Shown: piece after piece, positions 54,176 to 63,659 of the stretch
How positions within the stretch are numbered: the stretch's first letter is position 1
How the letters are laid out: the number at the start of each line of letters is the position of its first letter
Source: Pseudeuparius sepicola
Taxonomy: Eukaryota; Arthropoda; Insecta; Coleoptera; Anthribidae
Length of the DNA: 64,000 nucleotides
NCBI GenBank assembly: GCA_963920635.1
Contig: OY987299.1
Span: forward strand, 70,104,692 to 70,168,691
Direction of reading: 5' to 3'
Made by a program: the position numbers and the translations under genes
The notes under the pieces: model-generated
Seen by the model: only the letters and a program-made list of their open reading frames with translations
Database searches by the model: none
What the model was told of the DNA's origin: nothing

Positions 54176-54571
54176 ACACTCAATATTAGTATTACTAGAG
54201 CTAGCTATAACCTCAAAACAACTTATTTTTCTTTAGTTATATATATATATTATATAAACCCTGCCTCGCGCCGCTGCACGTACGACACGTGCTGTTGTTG
54301 CTGTTTATATGGGGCTCCTATGTAAACGTAGTCGGCCCATTACATTCGGGCCTATTCAGTGATTTTTAAATTCCGTTAAGATGACTCTGTGTTTTCATTA
54401 TGAAATAACTTTTGCGCAGGCATTATTATATGAACGATTCTTAATATTTAGAAGATATTTTTATTCCTTGATGCTATTTTTCAATAAAATTATACGAATA
54501 TTGTGTTCCCAAGATTATTGGGTAGGCCCGGCCTACCCTCCCTACCCTGACAAGCCGCCACTGCCTTACAG

Positions 54572-55575
54572 GCCTTTTTAAAAACACTTTTGTAGTAGTT
54601 ATTAAAATTATTACTTTATAAATTGAGACACCCTGTGTTCCCTGTATAAAACAGTTTAATGTGTATGGGCCTAAGCAGTCATCACCTCTCGCACAAGGGG
54701 CGCTTGAATAGGAGGGCGCAGTCAGCATTGGCCAACCTGCTGACCGGGCCAGTCCGCCACTGCCTCTAAACGTTTTACTTCAATTTTGCGGCTGTCATAG
54801 TACCTAAGTTTTTATTTAGAGATTTAAATCATTAGTGTCCTATTATTTCTTCAACTTTATTTAACTTAATTACCTACCAAATAATTACAGTTATTCTGCA
54901 CTTGATTTATTATTGTTACAAAGAACAATAGGTACTTGCGTAAAAAAATAACATTAGTCCCTCTAGCCCAAGGGCAGTATGTGCTGAAGTGTATGTGAAG
55001 TCCTGTGTTCAAGTCTCAGGATAACTGTTTATTTTATTTTTGCTATAATTTTGTGGGTATCATTAATCTGGCCAAATTGTATAGATAGCTACCGAAATAC
55101 GTTCATATGAGAAAAACTAGAAATAATGACACATACTATGTGACCAATTCTGATATAATTATAGGTGTACAGGGTTATCCAATGAAAAGGCTCACCCCTA
55201 TATATCTTCAGGAAAAAGTTCAACATAAAAATTGTACTACAACAACGCAATAATACCTTTTTCAAGGCCTTGTCACATATTCTACAGGGTGTGAGGACCG
55301 AACCAACATTACATTTTTTGAAAGAATTCCCTATATTTTATTACATGTTTGAAATACACACGTTTTGTGATTTAAAGTACAAGGCTTAGTTTGTTATTTA
55401 CTGTTCTCTATGATCTGTGAACAATAATTTTGTGTAAATTTGCAACTCCAGTTATCGGCTAAGCCATTAGAAATGTAACTTTTGTTCGGCCCTCTTTTGT
55501 GTGTGTGCTTAAACCTTCAGTTTAATAAATAAATATTACTTAGAATTAGTTAGAACTAAGAACACCTTAAATATA
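54572..55575. other. Intron with a truncated hAT-type end and no gene
   Basis: GAGACACCCTG near 54624-54634 is the end of a CAGGGTGTCTC-type element. AGTCCGCCACTG at 54751-54762 is an orphan hAT-like terminus (reverse CAGTGGCGGACT) without partner. ACAGGGTTATCCAATGAAAA near 55169 starts another short repeat, with a related direct copy near 56668. A weak tRNA-like stretch lies at 54963-55021. Otherwise nothing. Confidence 0.45.
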
Positions 55576-56262
55576 CAGGGTATCCCAAAAAAGAGTGTCA
55601 AGAAGTGGCGCAGAGGTAGAGCACCCTTCGGGGAATCTACCCCAATGTATATCATCCTTTCTTATTAGTTTAGGACTTGTGATTTTTTGTGTTTTTTCAG
55701 TGATTTTCTACTTTTAAGATTGTTTTGGCTATAATCGTAGTAAATAAGTGAGATAAATGCAGGATTTTGATTTAGATATTGAGCTAAAACTTGGGCATAA
55801 CCAACACGAAGACAATTGAAACCATGAATCAAAACAATGCGTTCAATAATAAAGAAACTGTTGCATAAAAGTACAATAACTTTAAAGGCAATTGTTAATG
55901 TTTTTAAAATAACTGTGCTTGAAAAAACCCTTCATTTTTAAAATGCCTTTAATGTTATTGGGCTTTTTCACTTTTTTTATGTCAATATCTTTATTTCTGA
56001 GCACATTGTTTTGATTTGTTAATTCAATTGTCTTTGCGTTGGTTATGCCCAAGTTTTAGCTAAATATCTAAATCAAAATCAGGCATTTATCTCATTTACT
56101 TACTACGATAAAATAAGCTGAAAAGTCGAAAATTACTGAAAAACCACAACAAATCGTAACTCCTAAACTAAAAAAAGGATAATATACATGGGGGTGATTC
56201 AGATTCCCGAGGGGTGCTCTACCTCTGTGCCACTTCTTGACAATCCTTTTTGGGACACCCTG
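55576..56262. mobile_element. 687-bp foldback element (CAGGGTATCCC ends)
   Basis: Left CAGGGTATCCCAAAAAAGAG and right CTTTTTGGGACACCCTG are inverted. So are AAGAAGTGGCGCAGAGGTAG / CTACCTCTGTGCCACTTCTT and the blocks around GATAAATGCAGGATTTTGAT and its partner near 56080. The centre is near 55915. The left flank ends in TA; the right flank is TG, so the duplication is decayed or absent. Confidence 0.82.
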
Positions 56263-57086
56263 TGTACTAGTGGCAATTTCTAGCGAATTAAGTAAGTTTG
56301 ATGCGAAACAGTAACAGATATTATAATAAATATCTAGACACAATTTCTGTTTACATTTATATGCTGTATCGGAAAATGCAAAAAAGTAATTTACACATTA
56401 CTGCACTTTTTTAATTTAGTAAGTCCAGTACCCATAACTCCACCAATGGTTGCATAAGGGACTTAACCTTGCCTCATGTCATGTTGTGTAGTGTGTACCA
56501 AATTTGGTTAAAATATCTTTATTGCTTTAGAAATCATAAAATCAAACAATAGATTTTTTTTAAAGAAACTTTAGCAACTTTAGCAACATGAAAATGAAGC
56601 CTTTCTAGAGAAAACCTTACATCTATAACACCATTTTAAAAAGTACTGTCACATATTGTCGGGTTGGACAATAGAAACGGCTCACCTTCTATAAACCAGA
56701 ATATTATTTGCGACTCGTTTTTTGAATATAGAAATAATGATAATTATCCAGTTGATTTAAGTATAGGGAGATATATTTTATTATATTTAATACGTTTCCG
56801 ACCACTTTTGTAAATAAACCTGTGAATACACACTGTTCTTTGAAAATAAATTTCGACATAGGCTAGTTTGGTAGACAGACCCAGTTGACCGTGACTTCAG
56901 GCGTTTCATACCTTGACCTTTTCTATGACTGGCTTTAACTTGTTTAAACAAAAACACTGTCCCTACGATTTTTTTAAATGTTCACTTTGAAATATAATAA
57001 TTTAATAGTCAGATTACCAAAATTAAAATAATTTTTAAATTACATTTATGAAGAGGACGTTAACTTTATATACACATTTTTTGCAG
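56263..57086 (+). other. End of the giant intron, no recognised element
   Basis: AT-rich sequence leading to the branch and acceptor region of the next EDC4 exon (ATACACATTTTTTGCAG). Nothing else recognised. Confidence 0.45.
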
Positions 57087-57268
57087 CTGAGGTTCACAAT
57101 GTTGGAATGTTGGCAAAATATTCAAAAGATAGCACATTAGATCCAGATGAATCATATGATGGGTACATTGAAATCAACCACTCTTCAGATCTTGTAGATG
57201 CTGCATTTTCTTCTGATGGGACAGCCGTTGCTATAGCTTGTAGTGATGGTTTTGTAAAATTTTATCAG
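57087..57268 (+). CDS. Edc4: EDC4/Ge-1 internal exon (WD40 repeat)
   Basis: The 182-bp exon opens with CT, which completes the Ala codon begun at 5243, and encodes 60 codons: EVHNVGMLAKYSKDSTLDPD, ESYDGYIEINHSS, then DLVDAAFSSDGTAVAIACSD and GFVKFYQ. The VDAAFSxDGTA...A..DG.VKFxQ motif is the best-conserved WD40 strand set of EDC4/Ge-1 proteins. The acceptor is TTTTTTGCAG; the donor after CAG is GTCTGG, a weak match, and the frame stays open for 24 more bases into the intron. It ends in phase 0, matching the next exon. Confidence 0.92.
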
Positions 57269-57411
57269 GTCTGGATTACAATACTTTTTTAGAATTCTAT
57301 AATTTGAATATGCATCTTTTTGTTTTGAATCTGCCTTTTTGGGATATTTTAAAAGCGAAATGAACCTGCTGTATGATTTGATGGTAGTTATATTTTTACT
57401 TATTGTTTTAG
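57269..57411 (+). other. Edc4: Short EDC4 intron (143 bp)
   Basis: GT at 57269 and AG at 57410-57411 (TTGTTTTAG). Its small size contrasts with the 51.8-kb intron before it. Confidence 0.8.
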
Positions 57412-57524
57412 CTTTATATGTTGGATAATGTTAAACAGAAATGCCTACATGAATGGCAACCACATGATGGAGCACCACTTTCTTCTATAATATTCATTGA
57501 TAACGTGTTGGAGTTCAGTTCTGA
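57412..57524 (+). CDS. Edc4: EDC4/Ge-1 internal exon
   Basis: Encodes LYMLDNVKQKCLHEWQPHDG and APLSSIIFIDNVLEFSS, ending in GA before a strong donor GTAAGT (phase 2). The CLHEWxPHDGxPLS motif is diagnostic of EDC4/Ge-1 (the stretch following VKFFQVY in animal orthologs). The last residues NVLEFSS match the family less clearly. The next exon lies beyond the window; 57525-64000 shows nothing resembling the following WD40 strands. Confidence 0.92.
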
Positions 57525-57884
57525 GTAAGTACTTTTTTGACTAATGCAACAAATTGTGTAAAAAAACTAGGTGAATAATTAATTAAATCTAATTTTAATA
57601 GAGTATGAAAGACATCCGACTTATTATTATTAGGACAACCAAAAATAAATATAAAAATTATAATGGTAATTTCTAAGCAAAATATATTTTCAATTTAACT
57701 TTTGTTCATAATATTATGAAAATATGGCTGTATTTTCTAATACAAAAAACACATAAATCTGTTTCTGTACCTTCCCAAATTCCCAATGTACTAGAATAAA
57801 AAATATCAGTGTATATTTATGGTTGTTTGGTTTAGTCGATTTTTTTATTTTTATACTTAAGCAATAGAAAATTTTATAGGAAAA

Positions 57885-58015
57885 TCATTGGGTGCAATTA
57901 CCGTTACCAAGCCAAAGAAGCGTTTTCAAGCAGATTTATGTATCTGTCTTTGTTCTATTATTAAGGCTAAGCAACCTCGGCAAATTGGCCAAATATTTAC
58001 CGGACACTGCTTAAC
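57885..58015 (+). pseudogene. Possible LINE RNase H-proximal scrap
   Basis: Encodes CSIIKAKQPRQIGQIFTGHC, like the R.I...LTGHC.LN segment found just after RNase H in I/Jockey-type LINEs. The fragment is short and truncated by the adjoining TIR element at 58022. Confidence 0.35.
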
Positions 58016-58519
58016 AAATAATAGTCCGGGAAGCAGCGACACTTTTGATGTAGTTATTCCTACAAAGCTGATTTTTTCTCATTTTGTAGCTTCGATATGG
58101 AATGTAAACGGAACGGCAGTCTACCGCGCCAATATGGGGGAAAACATACAAGTATAAAACTTTTTTAGAGTGGTCAATAATACCTATAAATGAAATATAA
58201 TGATAGTCTACCGCGCCTGAGGGGAGGCCATCATAGATCTACCACTCACGCAAGGTGTTCAGAAATTAACTTTTTTTACTTATTTCTACAATGCTCGTAT
58301 CGGCGCTTACTTTTTAGACTGCATGTTTTTCTGCCTTCGACCGACCTTGGTTCGAGGGAGGCGCGTGCATACATCTTTAAAGAAAAACACCGCTATGGCC
58401 AAGAGCGCTGGACAAATGTGGGTTCACGGTATTGCTCCTAAATAGCTATATCCGTGTGATTTACTGATTGTCCTACACTCACTGGGATTACTACGGTTTT
58501 CTAGGGTTTTCTGTAGTAC

Positions 58520-58686
58520 TTGAGCGAATTCTATCCTAGTTCTATCTGGAAAAAAGTCAGCCCTAGCCGCAAATGGCAACGAAGACAAAATAATAGTAAT
58601 TGCCCCCCTCCCCCGCACAAGCAAGTGGTTGCTTCTGGGGTACTCCTAGTTTGGAGTATTGTGATGGTGAGAATTATTATTATTAT
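58520..58686 (+). mobile_element. LINE 3' end with TTA tail (copy 2 of the 24829 repeat)
   Basis: Shares CGAAGACAAAATAATAGTAA and TTGCCCCCCTCCCCCGCACA with 24829-24926 and ends GAGAATTATTATTATTATAAG. An open reading GKKSALAANGNEDKIIVIAP could be the very end of a LINE protein. Orientation plus. Confidence 0.55.
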
Positions 58687-59217
58687 AAGAGAATTAAAAA
58701 AATTAGTCTACCGATATCATAAGGGTGCAAAGCCTTGATAGACACAATGGAATGCACGATCTCCCGAGCGCAGCCGCGGCGCCGATCCGCTATAAGTCGC
58801 TCTGAATTATTGCTTGTAGAAATAAGTAAAAAAGTTAATTTCTGAACACCTTGCGTGGGTGGTAGACCTATAATGGCCTCCCCTCAGGCGCGGTAGACTA
58901 TTATTATATTGCATTTTTAGGTATCATTGACCTCTCCAAAAAGTTTTATACTTGTAGGAATAAGTCATTACCCTCCTATTTATTTACAGGTTTCAAAAAT
59001 TGCTATTAATGTTTGCCCCCATATTGGCGCGGTAGACTTATAGCGGATCGGCGCCGCGGCTGTGCTCGGGAGATCGTGCATTCCATTGCATCTATCAAGG
59101 CTTTGCACCCTTATATGATCGGTAGACTAATTTTTTTAGTTCTCTTATGTACTAAAGTATTTGAGAAAAAAAAATTTAGCCTTGTAGCACAGAATAAATA
59201 GTTTTGCAACAGAAGCC

Positions 59218-59428
59218 TCCTTACGGACATGTGTCAGAAATAAGCGAGTCTCCATTTCAATTTACAGAAAGATTAAAGACAGACAATATTTTAAGAATAA
59301 ATTTGGTTCTAATACAATCTCTTCGCTATATAGATTAATGTACAATCAAATAAAAAGCACATTATTCATGTATTCAGAAGATATTTCGCTAAAAAGCGAG
59401 TCTCCTTTTGACACATGTCGCTAAGGAA
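59218..59428. mobile_element. About 211-bp MITE
   Basis: CCTTACGGACATGTGTC at the left and GACACATGTCGCTAAGG at the right are inverted, each followed inwards by AAGCGAGTCTCC in direct orientation. Inserted in the right half of the larger foldback. Confidence 0.7.
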
Positions 59429-60066
59429 TTGTCTTTATTACTCGTTAGTCTGTGCTTGTAGAAATAAGTAAAAAAGTTAATTTCTGAACAACTTGCGTGG
59501 GTGGTAGACCTATGATGGCCTCCCCTCAGGCACGGTAGACTATTATTATATTGAATTTTTAGGTATCATTGACCTCTCCAAAAAGTTTTATACTTGTAGG
59601 AATAAGTCATTACCCTCCTATTTATTTACAGGTTTCAAAAATTGTTATTAATGTTTGCCCCCATATTGGCGCGGTAGGCTGCCGTTCCATTTACGTTCCA
59701 TATCGAAGCTACAAAATGAGAAACAATCAGCTTTGTGGGAATAACGACATCAAAAGTGTCGCTGCCTCCCGGGCTATAAGATCTGTTGTTCCTGCCTTTC
59801 TCTAAACATAAATTGAATATGTAGCTCACAAGAAAGTATTTTGAATGTACAACGCAAGTAAGAAAATATGTTGCCACTACTCCGCAAAATTAATAATAAA
59901 ACCACCCAAAGTAGGCCGGATTTCGATTTTAATTCTGAAGGTTCCGATAGATGGCACGCATCCACGTCATGGCTAAAAAGCCAGTTATTTATTATTTACT
60001 CAGCTTCAAAAGGTTTTTTTTAACTAGCTCACAAGAAAGCTTTCTAAAATCGTACTAGGTATATTA

Positions 60067-60381
60067 GTGCATGGCCACACATACGGCGGACCGGAGAGCA
60101 GGGCGGCAAGGAAAAGTCGAACTTCATAGAAACACTGTTACCCTCGTTCCCCTATATAAGAATATAATGCTCTCTTTTCGAGGTTAAATACGCGCCAATA
60201 CGCTGGAAAATATCAAACTTAATTGAACACTCCGCTACCAGCAAGCAAACACGCCTACTGTCCGCTCCCCTCTCCGAGGTATGTGTGGAAAGGAGAATAG
60301 GCTTTCTATTGTTTAGAAAGCTCCGCTACCATCTCCGGACTGCTCTCCAGTCCGCCGTCTGCCTTATGTGTGGTCGTGCAC
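60067..60381. mobile_element. PIF/Harbinger-like MITE (TTA duplication)
   Basis: GTGCATGGCCACACATACGG and its imperfect partner ATGTGTGGTCGTGCAC are inverted over about 40 bp. TTA flanks both ends (60064-60066, 60382-60384), the target size of PIF/Harbinger. GC-rich subterminal blocks (CTCCGCTACC) recur. Confidence 0.78.
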
Positions 60382-61689
60382 TTAGGCTGAAAATTCTGAA
60401 GTAATTTGCAATATCTTAGACAAAAAGTTTATAATAAGAATTCAGGTAGATTTGAAATTGTTCGGAGTTGACTCCGCCTTATGAGAATGGTGCTCTCTCT
60501 CTCAAAACACTGATCAGTAGCTTACACATTAATTATTATTTGATAAGAAAATAAACTGAAGCCCTGCCGACACTTTCTTAAGTTGTATAAATTATTTAAT
60601 ATTTAAAAATGGCTTTTTGTAACTGAAGCCTAGTGGTAGGTATCTTTTATTAATTTATTTTTATTTGAGTATCAGAAAAGCCTGGCAATAGTGGCAATGC
60701 AATTAATTTGATTAGTTGGTAGTTGAGTAATAAAATAACCCTTACTTTGTCAGGAATGCCCTCAAGTGTCATTTGATATACGGAAAGTTCTGCCGCATAT
60801 GTACTTCACTTACAGCAGTGTAAACACCTGCAAAGAAGTTTATATTGTCACGACTGGAATCGTGACTGGGGGTGTGCATCAGAGGTAGATCAATAAGTTT
60901 AATTAAATTTAAAAAAACGTAGATTATTTATTTTACTCATGTAGGGTTGGAATGTGACATTCCCAGAAGGGAGTAAAATACATGGACTTACATTAGAATA
61001 ATACTTGGTCCAGGGTCCAACATGTCGCCGACAGGGGAAAGTCGCCGGCTGCCAACCAGAGCACTATCTTAGTCCGTTGTTTGCCCGGAAGAGTATCTAG
61101 GGAGTCGAGTAGAGTTGAACAGCTGTGCCGCACGAACCGGGGCACCTGGAACCAATCGGCGATCACTGATCCCCCGAAATGCGGACCACCGGTTTTTAAA
61201 CCTTTAGTGAAAACCGAGTCAGCACTTCGCGGGCAATCGCCCGATATGGTTCGATTTGCCATTAACGGAAAAGTTGGATTTGCGATTTATCAATTTAGCA
61301 ATAGTTTTGAGGTTTATGAACTTTCCGAATTTGTCTAAAAATATGTTAGGACCCGATCTTATTTTCTCTGGTTGACAATATCGGCGGTAGCAAGAAAACC
61401 ATGACAAATTTCAAATTTTTTTCAATACTGTTGTCATTTTACTATTTTTTACACGGTGTGTCATAATCCTTTTTTCGCTAGTATGAGCGATTTGATGGTT
61501 CAAGATGATTCAGAAAAAATCAAGAATCTAATCGTGGGGAAGTCTTTGATACACAGGGTGTTGAAAGCACTATCATAAAATGTCCGTGTGTCATCTTATT
61601 GTTGATAACATTCGAAGGGATTATCTACTTCAAATAATTATAACAATAACATTAAATAATCATAGTTCAAATTATAATACGTACCTAAT

Positions 61690-62190
61690 CTTGCCTGGAA
61701 AATTGTTCAATATCGTCCAAAAAAGTGTCGGGATGGTCGATATGTATGGATCTTTTGTATTTTATTAGTATTGAATGAATAATGATATTGAGAAAATTGT
61801 TAGATGCATCATCCAAAAAAGTGCCAGGATGGTCGATATTTTTATTATTTTTCTTTACTTTATCGGTATCGAACGAATATCGATTTTGGAATTTTGATCG
61901 ATGGCGTCCGAAAATGTACCGGGACGGCCAAATTTCTAGATTTTACAATTTTATCGGTGTCCAATGAATATGGATTTAGCAAAATTTTTTAATATTGCCT
62001 GACAAGTGCCGGTATGATCAATATTTCTCAGTCTTTTGTATTATGCATATTGTGAATATCAACATGAAAATTGTTAGATATCATCCAAATATTATAATTT
62101 TATTTTTTTTTGTATTTTATAGATATCAAATTAATAGGTATCGATTTTAGAATCTTGATCGATATCTCCTAAAATTATTAGATAATAATT
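61690..62190 (+). repeat. Minisatellite with ~95-bp unit, about five copies
   Basis: GTGTCGGGATGGTCGATAT (61725), GTGCCAGGATGGTCGATAT (61821), GTACCGGGACGGCCAAAT (61916) and GTGCCGGTATGATCAATAT (62006) mark units 90-96 bp apart, each also with a GTATCGAATGAATAT-like block. Non-coding. Confidence 0.85.
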
Positions 62191-62383
62191 GTCAGTAGAA
62201 AATATTTTTGGCATTGTTTATACAAAGGAGGCGGTTGAAAGATGGAGCAACTGTGACGGATTAATTTCAAGATAGCGAGTAATCTGTCCTTTTATATGTT
62301 TTTGAGAATGTTTCATTTAAATAAATCAAATTGCAAATATCCCCGCTTTTTTGGTGTCCCAGATAAGACGTTACGAGGGTAAA

Positions 62384-62872
62384 GAAATTTTTAAGATAAA
62401 TATTGATGTTTCAGAAAATAAACTTCTGTAGTTTCTTTTCCAAGGAATTGAATGCCGGTAAGACAGGAATAATTAAATTTCTAATAGAAAAAGTATCACC
62501 AAATAACCAATTTTAAAAAATCAAGATGACGGTTTTGTTGCCTTTTTTCAATAAACTAGTGAAGTGAAACAAAAAAAATCTGAACCGCACACATGAATAT
62601 CACTTAGCTGGAAGTGACTTTTTTGACCCAGCCAAGCTAGGTATCTGGGAATTTTTAAGACAAATTGATGTTTCAAAAATTAACCTTGCATAGTTGTTAC
62701 GAAGAATTGAATGAAATCTTATTAACATAAACCATTGTCATCTAATTAAAAAAAAAAGATAAATTTTAGTTTTAAATTTAATTGTTTTTTTGGCGGCATT
62801 CAATTTCTTGGAAAAAAACTACACAAGCTTAGTTTTTGAACCATCAATTATTTATCTTAAAAATTATCGAGA
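62384..62872. repeat. Inverted repeat with an extra direct copy
   Basis: TTTTTAAGATAAATATTGATG through GGAATTGAATGCCG (62386-62457) recurs inverted at 62793-62870 and once more in direct orientation, diverged, at about 62652-62716. Probably a decayed foldback element. Confidence 0.65.
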
Positions 62873-62968
62873 TAATCACTTGTAACTGAAAAATTATTTT
62901 GAAAGTACAAGGTGGTTGAGAATGATTACATGTCAATTTGTCGGTTTCTTTAGGATTTGTGTGAAATA

Positions 62969-63114
62969 CTCTCTGTTCAAAGAATGTTCATACCAATGTC
63001 ACAACTCCCGTCCTTGTCTTACTCACGAATATACGATGGATATCTGTCATATATTCACGAGTCAGACAAGGACGGGAGTTGTGACATAGGTATGAACATT
63101 TGCTGAACAGATAT
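62969..63114. mobile_element. Palindromic MITE (copy 2 of the 23342 family)
   Basis: 146 bp flanked by TA (62967-62968, 63115-63116). It shares GTCACAACTCCCGTCCTTGT and adjoining bases with 23342-23458 without change over about 28 bp. Both arms are complete here, giving a longer hairpin than copy 1. Confidence 0.85.
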
Positions 63115-63659
63115 TATCTGATTGTTAGTGAAATGAAATATAAAACAGATTTAAAAACAGTGACATAGATTTCACTAAATACTTGTGTTTCTGTGTATAT
63201 TTCGTTAGGTACTGCTTAATACATAGATTCCTTCTTTTATTTTTCATTCCCTAACATACACAGGGTATCCGGGCCCTGTGTACACTTGGCAGCTCTAAAG
63301 ATGTGGTCTGGCGTTCAATGTGTAAGAATATATCCATAATGAGAAATCGAATAAGTAGAAAAGGGATAGGTATAAATGCGACGTTGCCACTACTTGAAAT
63401 ATTATAGTCAGGGAATTAAGTAGTGGGAGGTGGTGGGGTGAAGCATGGTCAAATTAGATTGTAGAGGCGGCGCCAGGTCTCCACTGAGGGATTCCCCACC
63501 TCATCGATTAGTAGGGAGAACAAACGTATGTTCTAGATTTTTAAAATCTTAAATTCATTGGCAAATCTGCCGGTGGACAAGCTGCTACGTGTTTGAAATA
63601 ATATTTTTATTTTAAAAATGACGATTTACAAGAGAAAGTGCAAATTATAAAATGGTATT

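Larger units (their letters stand above)
33892..54563 (-). mobile_element. hAT transposon expanded to 20.7 kb by nested insertions
   Basis: Left end CAGTGGCGGCTCGT (33892) and right end ACAAGCCGCCACTG (to 54563) are inverted. Both are flanked by the identical 8-bp CCTTACAG (33884-33891, 54564-54571), the hallmark of hAT. Between them lie three minus-strand transposase pieces in correct order (54175-53529, 45239-44345, 35543-35187), separated by a CR1 LINE (45247-53521), a gypsy (35544-43979) and a Penelope-like unit (34110-35175). Subtracting these and their target duplications leaves about 2.87 kb, a normal length for an autonomous hAT. Confidence 0.93.
5244..57086 (+). other. Edc4: 51.8-kb EDC4 intron filled with nested transposons
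   Basis: The phase-1 donor at 5243/5244 pairs with a phase-1 acceptor at 57086/57087 (TTTTTTGCAG). No other convincing EDC4-like exon lies between. The contents are mobile elements in both orientations, including several reverse transcriptase genes and internal polyadenylation-like AATAAA signals in LINE tails and LTRs. This is an inference from matching phases and homology; an assembly join between unrelated contigs is the main alternative. Confidence 0.75.
58022..59785. mobile_element. Foldback TIR element with internal inverted duplication
   Basis: Left ATAGTCCGGGAAGCAGCGAC and right GTCGCTGCCTCCCGGGCTAT are inverted and the match continues about 280 bp inwards. The inner block of roughly 230 bp (GCTTGTAGAAATAAGTAAAA...) occurs as two direct copies on the right (58808-59034, 59455-59680) opposite one on the left. 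A second pair of arms (58676-58800 versus 59035-59150, with GGCGCCGCGGC) forms an inner hairpin. A LINE end (58520-58686) and a MITE (59218-59428) are inserted. Termini resemble those at 45595-49773. Confidence 0.8.

Noticed and set aside
54963..55021. tRNA-like stretch with TAGCCCAAGGGCAG and GTTCAAGTCT
   Set aside because: A weak A-box and B-box without a foldable anticodon arm; likely chance or a very old SINE.
57885..58015. Considered as a further EDC4 exon
   Set aside because: It lacks the expected WD40 sequence and instead resembles a LINE segment (RQIGQIFTGHC).
58190..58738. Several 60-80 codon frames with Cys/Ser-rich sequence
   Set aside because: They fall in inverted-repeat arms and LINE tail sequence; no conserved domain.
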